NCBI GenBank assembly: GCA_951812395.1
Contig: CATOSD010000001.1
Location: 868,001 to 932,000 of the forward strand
DNA length: 64,000 nucleotides
From: an uncultured Dehalococcoidia bacterium
GTDB taxonomy: Bacteria; Chloroflexota; Dehalococcoidia; Lucifugimonadales; CATOSD01
Reading direction: 5' to 3'
Below, one piece after another: positions 45,482 to 54,354 of this stretch; position 1 is the first letter of the stretch, and every line of letters starts with the position of its first letter. Both the position numbers and the translations under genes were made by a program. The notes beneath the pieces are model-generated. The model worked only from the letters and a program-made list of their open reading frames with translations, searched no databases and was not told where the DNA came from.

Positions 45482-46422
45482 CAGTATCGAATCCTGGGGT
45501 CCAGATACACGTAGACGAGGTCGATTACCAGGTTGACCACCACGTAGGAGAGGGCGATTATCAGCAGGACGCCCTGAATCACCGGGAAGTCCCTGTTGGA
45601 AACGGCGTCGACTATGAGTCGCCCCATTCCCGGAATGGCGAAGACCTGCTCGCTGATTACGAGGCCTCCAATCATGCCGGCGAGGCTCAGGCCGAGGATG
45701 GTCATTATGGGCACTGCGGCGCTTCTGAGGGCGTGCCTGATGAGGACGACCGTATCCGAGAGGCCCTTGGACTTAGCGGTGCGGATGTAGTCGGCGTTCA
45801 GCACCTCAAGCATGGCGGAGCGGGTTACGCGCGCCACCAGGCCGGCGGAGATGAGGCCCACGCAGACGCTGGGCAGGGTGATGGACCTGAGCCACGGGCC
45901 GACGCCCTCCGTGAGCGGCTCGTAACCCAGCGCGGGGAACCAGGGAACTTTCACCGCGAGGAGGTAGATGAGGTTGTATTCCAGCCAGAACACGGGTATA
46001 GAGAATGCCAGCACGGCGAACACCATGCTGGACCTGTCCACCCAGCTATTGGCTTTCCAGGCCGACAGCACCCCCAGGGGCAGCGCCACCAATGCTTGCA
46101 CCACCAGGGCGTAAATGCCTATCGAAATAGTTGGGGGCAGGCGCTGAACAATCTGCTTTCCTACGGGGTACTTGGACGCCGGAGACACTCCGAGGTCGCC
46201 CTGGAGCAGGTTCCAGAACCAGATCGCGAACTGTTCGTAGATGGGTTTGTCGAGGCCCATGCGGGCCTTGATTCTTTCGATGTCGGCCTCGGTGGCCTGG
46301 TCGCCGCCGAGTATGGTGGCGGGGTCGCCGGGAACGACGTGAATGAGCGAGAACGTGATTACCGAGACTATCGCCACAACCGGGATGATAGCCAGTACAC
46401 GCTGGACAATGTATCGTCTCAC
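45481..46422 (-). CDS. Peptide/dipeptide ABC transporter permease, DppB-type
   Basis: 313 residues with six membrane segments. The start MRRYIVQRVLAIIPVVAIVSVITFSLIHVVPGDPA pattern (first helix plus GDP motif), the family-wide EAA loop (YIRTAKSKGLSDTVVLIRHALRSA) and C-terminal LVIDLVYVYLDPRIRY are diagnostic of DppB/OppB. It is second in the operon, after the binding protein and before the DppC-type gene, which it overlaps. Confidence 0.9.
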   Translation of the reverse strand: MRRYIVQRVLAIIPVVAIVSVITFSLIHVVPGDPATILGGDQATEADIERIKARMGLDKPIYEQFAIWFWNLLQGDLGVSPASKYPVGKQIVQRLPPTISIGIYALVVQALVALPLGVLSAWKANSWVDRSSMVFAVLAFSIPVFWLEYNLIYLLAVKVPWFPALGYEPLTEGVGPWLRSITLPSVCVGLISAGLVARVTRSAMLEVLNADYIRTAKSKGLSDTVVLIRHALRSAAVPIMTILGLSLAGMIGGLVISEQVFAIPGMGRLIVDAVSNRDFPVIQGVLLIIALSYVVVNLVIDLVYVYLDPRIRY

Positions 46423-46535
46423 GCCCTGTCCCGCTCCTCGTTTTGTTTAGACACGTGCTATGCGGCGGGCGACGCCGGCACGAATGCGCGCCAGCTTCGC
46501 CCGCCGCGAATTATCCCATTGTGGGGATGCCGGGG

Positions 46536-48626
46536 CTACTTGAACCAGGCTCCCGTCAGCACGAAGCCTCCGTCGAACGGTACGTACTCGACCTCGTCAC
46601 GGAACGCCATGAGGCGGAGTCCGTCGCCCAGGTGGATGTAGGGCACCTCGTCGTATATGAGCTCTTGCATCTCATCGATGAGTTCCTTTTGCTCATCGAT
46701 GGTAGGCGCCGCGAGCCAGGCGTCCACCAGGCGGTCGACGTTGGGGTTCAACCAGCCGCAGGACCAGGTCTTGCTGAAAGGCTCCAGCGTAAGGGGATCG
46801 AACGGTCCCGTGCGGGTGTGGTACATGTGCCAGCCGCCGCCGGGGGTGTTCGAGTTCGCGTCGATTGGCTTGTCGCAGCCGGAGTTCTTCCACTGGATTA
46901 CGGTCGCCCAGTCGACATTGGGCCGCCAGACGTCGTCGTGGAGCATTTCCAGGATCTGCTTGGTGTACGAACCGCCGCCGTCCATGTAGTCGATGTTATT
47001 GGCGGCGAGCAGCACTATCTGGCCGTCGTAGCCTTCCTCTTCCAGGGCCTCGTTCCACAGCCTTCTGGCCTCTTCGAGGTTGGGAGGATCGAAGTAGATT
47101 TCGGTGCCGGCCGTGGTGGCCCAGGGGCCGTCGCACATGAACACGGAGCCGCAGAGGATCCAGTCGCCGCCCGCGCCGAAGGAGGCCGTCATCCAGGCTT
47201 CCATGTCCGCCGCGAGCAGAACGGCCTTGCGGGCCTTCTTGTTGTTCATGGGCGGGGCGGTCTTGTTGAAGACGAGGTTCGGGGGCGACGCGGGTCCGAC
47301 CACGCGGACGTTCACGTCCTCCGACTCTTCGAGCTGACCGCGGAAGTCGCCGGGCACCGAGCTGGTGATGTGAATCTGCCCTGCCAGTAGACCCGCCGCT
47401 TTGGTCGAGTCGTCGGGGATCACCACCATGTTTATCTGGTCGAAGTAGGCGATTTTGGCGCCGCCTACGCCGTCCTTGTCGTCCGCGCGGGGGACGTACC
47501 GGAAGTTCCTGTCCATCACCACGCGATCGCCGGGTACCCATTCGACGAAGCGGTAGGGGCCGGAGCCGATGGCCTGGGTTTCGGGGTCTATGCACTCGTC
47601 GGGCGAAACCGTTCCGGCGATGCTGGCGGGCTGTACGTAGGTTCCGTTGAACGCCTGGTAGATGGGCCACAGGCCGAAGGTCTGCGACATCGACATTTCC
47701 CAGGTGTCTTCATCGACCACATTGTGCACGGGGTTTACGATGTCCCACACCTGCTTTGCGATTGCGTGCGTGCTTCCGCCCCACCTGAGGGTGGAGTCTA
47801 CGGCGTCCTGGGCGGTGACGGGTGTGCCGTCGTGGAAGGCCAGGTTTTCGCGCAGCGTGAACGTGTAGGTTCTGGCGTCGTCAGACAGGGACCACTCGCC
47901 TATCATCTGCGGAAGGGCCGCGGACCTTGCGGCGTTCCAGGCGAAGAAGGGCTCGAAAACGTGGTGGCGCACACCGCCGCTGAAGGTGGTGTGGCACGCG
48001 ATGTCCACGCTGGGCGGATTGGCGAGGCCGGCCCAGTTTATGACGCCGCCCGACTTAGGCATAGACATGGCCGCAGCGGGGGTGGCTACGGGGGACGGCA
48101 GGGGCGCCGGAACGACCATCACCTGGGGTGTTGGCACGGCCTTGAGGGCGTCCTCCACCAGCTTCTGGACTTCCATCGCGGTGACGCCCGGCTCCATGCC
48201 GGCTACGGAGTCGGCCACCGCCTTGGCGACGAGGTCCTCCATCTGCTCCGGCGTCACGCCGGGCTCGGCAGCCGCAGCGACCGCTTCCGACACCATCTGG
48301 CTGATTTCTTGAGGCGTGGCGGTCTCCGGCGCGGCAGCCGAGACAGCGGACTGCACCATCTGCCTGATCTCTTCGGCTGAAGCAGACTCGGGAGCGGCAG
48401 CCGAGACAGCGGCCTCGACCATGCTCTGGATCTCTTCGCCCGATACCTGTTGAGACGCCGACTGTTCCACCGCCTGTTGGACGGCGCTTTGAATATCTCT
48501 GGTTAGCTGTGCCTGGTCTATGGCAGGCTCCGGAGCCGCCTCTTCAGAGGCGCCGCATGCTACAGCGAGAATCGCCGTTAAGGCGGCGACAACTGCGGCC
48601 AGAAGACCGATTCGGATGACCCTCAT
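46536..48626 (-). CDS. Peptide-binding lipoprotein (SBP family 5) with helical spacer repeats
   Basis: 696 residues, about 150 longer than typical family-5 binding proteins. The ATG at 48626 has AGGAGG upstream. A lipobox at VAC (Cys24) anchors it. Residues about 40-170 contain four or five imperfect repeats of 26-28 residues, pattern EEI-x-MV-x-AV-(S/A)AA-P, a predicted helical stalk. The binding domain starts near 192 (KSGGVINWAGLANPPSVD) with the family hallmark FTLRENLAFHDGTPVTAQDAV. It supplies substrates, probably peptides or related solutes, to the downstream permeases. Confidence 0.88.
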   Translation of the reverse strand: MRVIRIGLLAAVVAALTAILAVACGASEEAAPEPAIDQAQLTRDIQSAVQQAVEQSASQQVSGEEIQSMVEAAVSAAAPESASAEEIRQMVQSAVSAAAPETATPQEISQMVSEAVAAAAEPGVTPEQMEDLVAKAVADSVAGMEPGVTAMEVQKLVEDALKAVPTPQVMVVPAPLPSPVATPAAAMSMPKSGGVINWAGLANPPSVDIACHTTFSGGVRHHVFEPFFAWNAARSAALPQMIGEWSLSDDARTYTFTLRENLAFHDGTPVTAQDAVDSTLRWGGSTHAIAKQVWDIVNPVHNVVDEDTWEMSMSQTFGLWPIYQAFNGTYVQPASIAGTVSPDECIDPETQAIGSGPYRFVEWVPGDRVVMDRNFRYVPRADDKDGVGGAKIAYFDQINMVVIPDDSTKAAGLLAGQIHITSSVPGDFRGQLEESEDVNVRVVGPASPPNLVFNKTAPPMNNKKARKAVLLAADMEAWMTASFGAGGDWILCGSVFMCDGPWATTAGTEIYFDPPNLEEARRLWNEALEEEGYDGQIVLLAANNIDYMDGGGSYTKQILEMLHDDVWRPNVDWATVIQWKNSGCDKPIDANSNTPGGGWHMYHTRTGPFDPLTLEPFSKTWSCGWLNPNVDRLVDAWLAAPTIDEQKELIDEMQELIYDEVPYIHLGDGLRLMAFRDEVEYVPFDGGFVLTGAWFK

Positions 48627-48756
48627 TGTAAGAAACCTCCTGATATGGTTTGTTTCTGCAACCTATGTGCTCTAATGATCAAGCCAGGTGAGCGTCCAAT
48701 GTGAATTTCACCGCAGGAGAGTTCAACACAAACCGGCGTTGGTGTCAAACCGGCTG

Positions 48757-48919
48757 CAACATTCGAAGCTGTCTCAGATTACTAGGTGCGCGAGGAATGA
48801 TCCTTCCCACGCAAGCGGAAACCCGCCCTTAACCCTGCTTCCCGCGTAAGCAGGAACCCAGGGGCGGAGGTCTCCGTGTGTTGTCCGCATAGTAATCTGA
48901 AACAGGCTCACAACATTCG
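48757..48919. mobile_element. 145-bp miniature inverted-repeat element, copy A, with 9-bp target duplication
   Basis: Element 48766-48910. Left end AAGCTGTCTCAGATTACTAG; right end ATAGTAATCTGAAACAGGCTCA; the inner 18-20 bases of the ends are inverted repeats. CAACATTCG occurs directly on both sides (48757-48765 and 48911-48919) as a target duplication. The interior includes a CTGCTTCCCGCGTAAGCAG hairpin. No coding capacity. Confidence 0.8.
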
Positions 48920-48937
48920 CGGTGCCCGGAGCGGGCT

Positions 48938-49044
48938 CGAGCCTGTGGCATGTTACTGGGCGGACACCATAAGAAGGCCCCGGCCCTCTTGGGGTTCCCG
49001 CTTCCGCGGCAAATGATATGGCGAGTGCGAACCCGTATCAGCTT
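48938..49044. mobile_element. Degenerate copy of the inverted-repeat element
   Basis: Starts CGAGCCTGTGGCATGTTACTG, a diverged version of the element's right end in inverted orientation, continues with GGCGGACACC and AAGGCCCCGGCCC as in copy B, and ends ACCCGTATCAGCTT. No clear target duplication; probably an old copy. Confidence 0.5.
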
Positions 49045-49302
49045 AGTCGGCGCTGTCGAGGCTTCATCGTATGATGAGGCGGGTTGCGGGTATGGGTTGG
49101 CGGCAGGGCCTGGACTGGCTTGCGCGGCGGCCATGGTGACAGGCCGCGCAGCACCTCCTGGCCTGCTACCGCCTGGTTGGGCCGGAACGCGGTCGGCAGG
49201 GTGATGCGGGACCGGGACCGGAACTCCGCGCAGGCCCGGTGGCCCCGTTTTCACGGGGGCTGGCTGTGCGCGGTACGGGTCGAGGCCGGCTTTTCGCCTG
49301 GG

Positions 49303-49370
49303 TCACCCTCATCCTAACCCTACGGCAAGCTCAGGGCAGGCTCTTCCCCTTGCGAGGGGGAAGGGATAAC
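49303..49370. repeat. REP-like palindrome, long variant
   Basis: GTCACCCTCATCCTAACC, an insert reading CTACGGCAAGCTCAGGGC, then the hairpin CTTCCCCTTGCGAGGGGGAAG. Same build as the copy at 39458. Confidence 0.7.
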
Positions 49371-49688
49371 AGGGATGGACGGGTGGCAGGCTACCGAGCG
49401 GAGTCGCGAACGGGCATAGGCAGGGGCCAACTGCCCGGGTGAGACAAAACGCCTGGAAAAAGTGTCTCATTCCGTTTCTTTTGTTTTATCTCCTCGGATT
49501 TCGTAGCTGGGCGACTTGGGTTTCTCGTTACAGATGCGACGGATTTGGGTTGGACGTGCGACCGGAATCGACGGTTGGTGTACGCGGGTGTCGCGTTGGT
49601 GGCCGGTGGCCAGCGGTCGGTGGTCGGTGGTCGGTCGACTGTGACAGGAGAATGGTAGCACGGATGTGCGGCAGAATCAAGGCCCCCC

Positions 49689-50006
49689 TCGATTTGGAAG
49701 CTGTCTCAGATTACTAGGTGCCCTTCTCGAGCCGTCATTCGTCTTTGCCGCGAATGAACGTCACCCCCGTGAAAACTGGGGTGGGAACCCAGGGGGCCGG
49801 GGCCTCCGTGTAGAGTCCGCCTAGTAATCTGACACAGGCTCCACTTAGGCCGAAGCTGTCTCAGATTACTAGGTGCGCGAGGAATCATCCTTCCCACGCA
49901 AGCGGAAACCCGCTCTTAACCTTGCTTCCCGCGTAAGCAGGAACCTAGGGGCGGAGGTCTCCGTGTGTTGTCCACCTAGTAATCTGAGACAGGTTCCTCG
50001 ATTTGG
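49689..50006. mobile_element. Pair of 145-bp elements (copies B and C) bounded by one 9-bp duplication
   Basis: Copy B is 49698-49842 and copy C is 49853-49997, each exactly 145 bp, same orientation, ten bases apart. TCGATTTGG flanks the pair as a whole (49689-49697 and 49998-50006), while neither inner edge carries it. Copy C is nearly identical to copy A; copy B differs inside but keeps the ends and length. This suggests the two moved together as a composite, or that recombination joined them. Confidence 0.75.
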
Positions 50007-50230
50007 AGATCCCCAAAGAGCACGAAGGGCGCGGATAGAGGGCGACGCCTGAGCGTGTGGATGCCGGCGAGAAGCGGAGGTGGAGTGACAGAGAAGGGGC
50101 CGGGCGTGGCGGAGTAGGGGCCGGGCGTGGCGGAGAGGGGACCGGGACCTGGCAGAGAAGGGGCGGCTTCCGCCGCCCGCAGGCGTCGGTCTTGTTGTAG
50201 AATTGCGCCAATCGCACAAGGGGGAATGGT

Positions 50231-50413
50231 ATGCCGCGCCAGACTGAGCCTAGCGCGAACAGCGTAGTGGGCGGGGTGCTCCAAGGGATGCTGTCGCGGA
50301 GCAGGGTGCGCTCGGAGACCACGCAGGCTATTGCGAGCCATGATGAGCCGGACCGCTCGCCACACCCCTTCGACGTGATGGCTGTTTACGCGCTTTACCA
50401 GGCTGACCCATGA
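50231..50413 (+). CDS. Small hypothetical protein overlapping the next gene
   Basis: 60 residues (MPRQTEPSANSVVGG...). A GGGGGA stretch precedes the ATG, and the stop overlaps the ATG of the propeller gene (ATGA), suggesting coupling. A TAGAAT box at 50199 could be its -10. No recognised domain; may be the truncated N-terminus of a longer protein. Confidence 0.4.
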   Translation: MPRQTEPSANSVVGGVLQGMLSRSRVRSETTQAIASHDEPDRSPHPFDVMAVYALYQADP

Positions 50414-52197
50414 ACCTCAGGAATGCATTGACACACAGGACGGCGCGGTGGGCGGCTCTACTTGCGCTGATACTCCTCATAGCGCTGGCGGGGAGGGCAT
50501 GTGTGAACGTCTGGCACAGCGGTGGCAATTGGTTTGAATGTAAGCTTTCGAGAGCATTCGGCATCGAGTCGGGCATTGTGCACTATACCGATTCAGACCT
50601 CAACTACATCTACTACCGGGACTTGCTCAGACTTTCGCCGCTCTGGACTCCGGATGGAGCACACATAGTCTTTGCGACCCAGTCAGACTGGTACGCTACT
50701 AATAGTAGAATTAGAAGTCAAGTGCATATCGTCTCGGCAGATGGATCGAGTCTGCTCACAATAGGTGAAGAGAGTGGCATGATTCACTCGCCGGTTGTCT
50801 CTAGTGACGGCTCTCGCTTCATGTACTCTTCGTACAATGATGTGGACGAGGGCAAGCGTTACTTTGAGATAGAGACCGCCGCTCTCGACGGATCCGACCG
50901 GAAGAGGCTCACACACGAGGTGGGATTCGATGTCCCATCCGATTGGCTGCACAACGACACCCGTATCGCGTTCACCAGAGACGCCGAGACTCCTTGTGCC
51001 CACGACTCTTCGGATATAGGACTCTACACCATGAGGCCTGACGGCTCTGACGTTCGCAGGATCATACCGGGCAAAGACTGGGGCATATCAGGGCCAGGCA
51101 TATTGACTGGAACCGTATCGTGGTCTCCAGATAGACGGACTGTTGCCCTGATTGTTGATGAGTCGCTGCGCGAACGCGACCCGTCGACCGCTATCAATAG
51201 CACCAATCGCCCTTCTCTCGTTGTGGTCGACGTCCATGATTCCAGCATGACGAGGCTGGTCGTCGGCGAGGAAAGGCACGCCGGATCAACGAAGGGGAGG
51301 TCGTTAGTGGGTCCGCTCGTGTGGTCTCCAGATGGCAGCAGAATCACTTTTCTGAGGTTTCAGCTTCAGGACCCAGATTATCGCCTGAAACTCTACTCCA
51401 TCAATTCTGACGGGTCAGACTTGCGGGAAGTGGTTGGGCCGGACAGAGACTATGTCAGTCTTGGCGGCCGCATGGTGTCCTGGTCTCCGTACCGCGACAG
51501 CTCTCAGATCATGTTTTCTCCCAGTGAACCGCTGTATCTCGTTCAGTTGGAAGGTTCTGAAGTCCACTTCGTAGCGACTTTTACCACGACTAACCCGTCG
51601 ACTTACCCGTCCTGGTTTCCAGACGGTTCAAGTATCGCCGTACTGGTGGCGGATGACAGTTCGGACGTTGCGCTCTATACCGTGTTGCCTGACGGATCGG
51701 GCGTGCGGGTCCTAGTGAGGCGGAGCAAGGAGGGTCTTCTGGAAGTCGTAGGCCCAGAACAGAGGCACTCGGCGGATACTGTGTGTTCTTCTGCCGTCGT
51801 GATCCCCGACTTGGAATCGAACCCAGGCCTTGTGCGGGACTGTGAGGCGCTCATGGAGATGAAGGACCGGCTTGCAGTCGTAGGGCTTAACTGGAACGCG
51901 GAAACGCCCATCTCCGAGTGGGAGGGAATAACACTCGGCGAGACGACTAGGGAGGGTTCCGACGATGAACCGTTGACCTCGCCACGAGTGCATAGTCTAT
52001 CCTTGCCGGGGCGCGACCTGGTAGGTTCTCCCCCGCGCGCAGTGGCAAAGCCATATATACCAGCCTTTACACTGAGTATAGCGAGGTTCTCCCCCGCGCG
52101 CAGTGGCAAAGCTCACCGAATTGAGGGTGCTCGACCTCTCCGACGTCTGGTCAAAGCACAGGAACAGGCCATACCTGGTCGGCCCTATCCTCCCTGA
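50410..52197 (+). CDS. Membrane-anchored TolB/WD40-like beta-propeller protein, tail frameshifted
   Basis: 595 residues as read. One membrane segment at 14-28 (WAALLALILLIALAG) anchors an extracytoplasmic beta-propeller of TolB/PD40 type, with repeated W-SPDG-S-I-F/V blades (LWTPDGAHIVFAT, VWSPDGSRITFL, SWFPDGSSIAVLV). From about residue 457 the sequence is the cap of a leucine-rich-repeat domain (CSSAVVIPDLESNPGLVRDC, LNWNAETPISEWEGI, HSLSLPGRDL). A 61-bp duplication at 52023-52112 then shifts the frame, so roughly the last 50 residues are out of phase. Codon use and composition are more A+T-rich than neighbours. Role unknown; probably a surface binding protein. Confidence 0.65.
   Translation: MNLRNALTHRTARWAALLALILLIALAGRACVNVWHSGGNWFECKLSRAFGIESGIVHYTDSDLNYIYYRDLLRLSPLWTPDGAHIVFATQSDWYATNSRIRSQVHIVSADGSSLLTIGEESGMIHSPVVSSDGSRFMYSSYNDVDEGKRYFEIETAALDGSDRKRLTHEVGFDVPSDWLHNDTRIAFTRDAETPCAHDSSDIGLYTMRPDGSDVRRIIPGKDWGISGPGILTGTVSWSPDRRTVALIVDESLRERDPSTAINSTNRPSLVVVDVHDSSMTRLVVGEERHAGSTKGRSLVGPLVWSPDGSRITFLRFQLQDPDYRLKLYSINSDGSDLREVVGPDRDYVSLGGRMVSWSPYRDSSQIMFSPSEPLYLVQLEGSEVHFVATFTTTNPSTYPSWFPDGSSIAVLVADDSSDVALYTVLPDGSGVRVLVRRSKEGLLEVVGPEQRHSADTVCSSAVVIPDLESNPGLVRDCEALMEMKDRLAVVGLNWNAETPISEWEGITLGETTREGSDDEPLTSPRVHSLSLPGRDLVGSPPRAVAKPYIPAFTLSIARFSPARSGKAHRIEGARPLRRLVKAQEQAIPGRPYPP
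52023..52112. repeat. 29-bp direct repeat with 32-bp spacer inside the LRR gene
   Basis: The 29 bases at 52023-52051 (starting AGGTTCTCCCCCGCGCGC) recur at 52084-52112. The offset is 61 bases; deleting one unit restores a continuous frame from the propeller gene into the leucine-rich repeats. Confidence 0.85.
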
Positions 52198-52465
52198 GCT
52201 GGGACAGCTAACCAATCTGCGAGAACTCACCCTGGTCGGTCGTTTCGATGGCCCCATCCCGCCGGAACTTGGCAACCTGACGGCGCTCGAATCCCTAAGC
52301 TTGGCAAGAAGTGCTCTACGCGGTTCCATCCCGCCGGAACTGGGCAACATAGAGACCCTCAAGACACTGAACCTTAGCGGCAATTACGGTCTGAGCGGCT
52401 GCATACCTGAAGAGTTACGCGGGAAGGTGATTGGATACGAGGAGCCCGAGGATTGCGGGGAGTGA
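52103..52465 (+). pseudogene. Leucine-rich-repeat tail disconnected from the propeller gene
   Basis: In the second frame the LRR domain continues: KLTELRVLDLSD, QLTNLRELTLVG, GPIPPELGNLTALESLSLA, GSIPPELGNIETLKTLNL, ending with a GCIPEELRG cap. It is the natural C-terminus of the protein starting at 50410 and has no ribosome site of its own, although the ATG-less start inside the duplicated 29 bp could be reached by frameshifting. As written the LRR part is unlikely to be made. Confidence 0.6.
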
Positions 52466-52765
52466 GGGCGTGAGGATGCCGCTGATGGTCGTGGCGGTGG
52501 GCTTAGCGGGGTTGGCGCGCGGTGCAAGGCGCGTATGGGGGAGGTCGACGATCCGGGCCCGGTTGCGGCGACGCTGCGGGGGCTTGTGCCGTGAGCCGGG
52601 GTGGTGTCCGGAGGGCGGGGGCTTTAGATTCCTCGGCTACGCTCGGAATGACAGTGTGGGCGGCTCGGAGTGACAGTGTAGGGGGATGCGCTACGCTCGG
52701 AATGACAGTAAGGGGCGTAGAATGACGGATGAGGTGTACGCCTAGTAATTTGCGACAGGCTCCGA
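52466..52765. repeat. Short dispersed repeats and an element relic upstream of nuoA
   Basis: No gene in this stretch. It has four near-copies of CTCGGAATGACAGT-type units (52630-52720; two read GCTACGCTCGGAATGACAGT), then a relic of the 145-bp element's right end, GCCTAGTAATTTGCGACAGG (52743-52762). Confidence 0.55.
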
Positions 52766-52778
52766 GCGTGTCCGCCGG

Positions 52779-52808
52779 TTGATAGGCTGCCTCTCCCTAT
52801 GCTATATT
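52779..52808 (+). promoter_or_regulatory. Promoter of the nuo operon
   Basis: TTGATA (52779-52784) and TATATT (52803-52808) with an 18-base spacer and an extended TG two bases before the -10. Transcription would start near 52815, about 57 bases before nuoA. Confidence 0.6.
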
Positions 52809-52871
52809 CAGGGGCGGCGCCGCCTGTGTCGGGCGGGGCCGGATCCCTGTGAGAAAGCTGCTGCGCGGGCG

Positions 52872-53267
52872 ATGCTCGACGACTACCTGAGACAATACGG
52901 GGTCATATCCCTCTTCCTCGCGGTGGCAGTTGCCGTTCCCGCGGGGATGCTGCTCATGTCCTGGGCCTTGTCGCTCGTCAAGATCCGCCCCCACAACCCC
53001 AGTCCCGTGAAGAAGAGCATATACGAGTGCGGCTTCGAGACGCTCTCGGGCAGGTGGAGCAAGTTCAACTTCCGCTACTACGCCATCGCGCTCGACTTCG
53101 TGATATTCGACGTCGAGGTGGTGTTCCTGTTCCCGTGGGCTGCCGCGTTCGGCATTCTGTCCATCCAGTTTGGCCTTTCAGTCCTATGGGCAATGCTCAT
53201 CTTCCTGGGCGTGCTGGCGCTGGGCTGGATTTACGCCTGGCGAAAGGGTTCGCTACAGTGGAGTTAG
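52872..53267 (+). CDS. nuoA: NADH-quinone oxidoreductase subunit A
   Basis: 131 residues from ATG 52872; the frame extends upstream into the promoter. Three membrane segments and the conserved loop [20 protein letters not shown]...[22 protein letters not shown] between helices 1 and 2 identify NuoA. It forms the quinone-module membrane interface with NuoH and NuoJ. nuoB starts two bases after its stop. Confidence 0.93.
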   Translation: MLDDYLRQYGVISLFLAVAVAVPAGMLLMSWALSLVKIRPHNPSPVKKSIYECGFETLSGRWSKFNFRYYAIALDFVIFDVEVVFLFPWAAAFGILSIQFGLSVLWAMLIFLGVLALGWIYAWRKGSLQWS

Positions 53268-53269
53268 CT

Positions 53270-53887
53270 ATGGACGACCAACAGGCCCCCGCGACCGAGT
53301 TGCGCATTCCGCTGCACGCCACCACGTGGGACGTGGACAGGGCCGAGGGCGAGGCGGTCAACGAGCTTATGGCTACGCACACCCAGGCGATTGCCGACAG
53401 CGTGCTGGAGGTGCCGGACGATCTCAAGCGCAACTTGACGGTAACGTCCATAGACGCGCTGATCAATTGGGGCCGAAAGTCCGCGGTGTGGCCGCTGACG
53501 TTCGGGCTTGCGTGCTGCGCGTTCGAGATGATAGCCAGCGCCATGTCCCGATTCGACATTTCGCGCTTCGGAATGGAGGCGTTCCGGCCCACTCCGCGCC
53601 AGGCGGACCTGATGATAGTGGCCGGCACGGTCACCTGGAAGATGGCGCCGGCGATTCAGCGCGTGTACGAGCAGATGCCGGACCCCAAGTGGGTAATCTC
53701 GATGGGCGTGTGCGCCACCAGCGGCGGCCCCTACTACGGCTCCTACAGCGTGGTGCCGGGCGTGAACCACATCGTGCCGGTGGATGTGTACGTGCCGGGC
53801 TGTCCGCCCCGCCCGGACGCGCTGCTGTACGGCGTCATGCGGCTGCACGAAAAGATCAAGCGCGAGTCGATCAGGCGCGGACGCTAG
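53270..53887 (+). CDS. nuoB: NADH-quinone oxidoreductase subunit B
   Basis: 205 residues from ATG 53270; the longer frame upstream is a shadow of nuoA. NuoB binds cluster N2. Its four cysteines are seen in ACCAFE (adjacent pair), [10 protein letters not shown] and [11 protein letters not shown]. An N-terminal extension of about 60 residues ([20 protein letters not shown]) precedes the conserved core, longer than in E. coli. Confidence 0.95.
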   Translation: MDDQQAPATELRIPLHATTWDVDRAEGEAVNELMATHTQAIADSVLEVPDDLKRNLTVTSIDALINWGRKSAVWPLTFGLACCAFEMIASAMSRFDISRFGMEAFRPTPRQADLMIVAGTVTWKMAPAIQRVYEQMPDPKWVISMGVCATSGGPYYGSYSVVPGVNHIVPVDVYVPGCPPRPDALLYGVMRLHEKIKRESIRRGR

Positions 53888-53902
53888 GAAGGCGTACACC
53901 CC

Positions 53903-54343
53903 ATGACCGCAGCGCTCTCGCCACAGTCCGTCGCCGCCCGCATCAACGAGGAGCACCCCGGGGCGGCCATCGGCTTCGACGACGGTTACGTGCACCTCGA
54001 CCTGGACTCGCTGGTAGACGTCATGAGCTTTCTGAAGGAGACGTCCGACCTGGACTTCGCCTTTCTCACGGCGATAACCGGGGTCGACTACGTGGAGTAC
54101 TTCGAGCTGATTTATCACCTGCTCTCGATGCGCCACAACCACAGCGTGGCGCTGAAGACACGGTGCTACGGCAGGGACGAGCCGACGGCGCCGTCGCTGA
54201 CGCCGCTGTGGCAGGGCGCGGAGCTGCAGGAGCGGGAGATCTGGGACCTGCTGGGGGTGCGGTTCGAGGGTCACCCGAACATGAAGCGCATCCTGCTGTG
54301 GGAGGGTTTTCCGGGGCACCCGCTGAGGCGGGATTTTGTTTAG
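53903..54343 (+). CDS. nuoC: NADH-quinone oxidoreductase subunit C
   Basis: 146 residues, a separate NuoC (not the NuoCD fusion). The conserved signature LTAITGVDY, then YHLLSMRHNHSVALK and the C-terminal EREIWDLLGVRFEGHPNMKRILLWEGFPGHPLRRDF (a 30-kDa subunit signature) are present. It contacts NuoD in the hydrophilic arm. It starts 15 bases after nuoB. Confidence 0.93.
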   Translation: MTAALSPQSVAARINEEHPGAAIGFDDGYVHLDLDSLVDVMSFLKETSDLDFAFLTAITGVDYVEYFELIYHLLSMRHNHSVALKTRCYGRDEPTAPSLTPLWQGAELQEREIWDLLGVRFEGHPNMKRILLWEGFPGHPLRRDFV

Positions 54344-54354
54344 GGACGGGAAGC

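Larger units (their letters stand above)
48627..50230. other. Gene-poor repeat block of about 1.6 kb
   Basis: No convincing gene. The block holds three 145-bp inverted-repeat elements (48766, 49698, 49853), a degenerate fourth (about 48938), a long-variant REP-like palindrome (49303) and low-complexity GGTCGGTGGTC and AGGGGCCGGGCGTGGCGGAG tandem runs (about 49610-49640 and 50090-50150). Short open frames in it lack ribosome sites and cross repeats, so they are not listed. Confidence 0.6.

Noticed and set aside
49439..49717. A 92-residue frame with a hydrophobic start in the repeat block
   Set aside because: It crosses simple GGTCGGTGG repeats and the start of element B, and has no convincing ribosome site.
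50081..50165. Short 20-base tandem units (AGGGGCCGGGCGTGGCGGAG) as a possible CRISPR
   Set aside because: Units abut each other without spacers and degrade quickly; simple tandem repeat, not an array.
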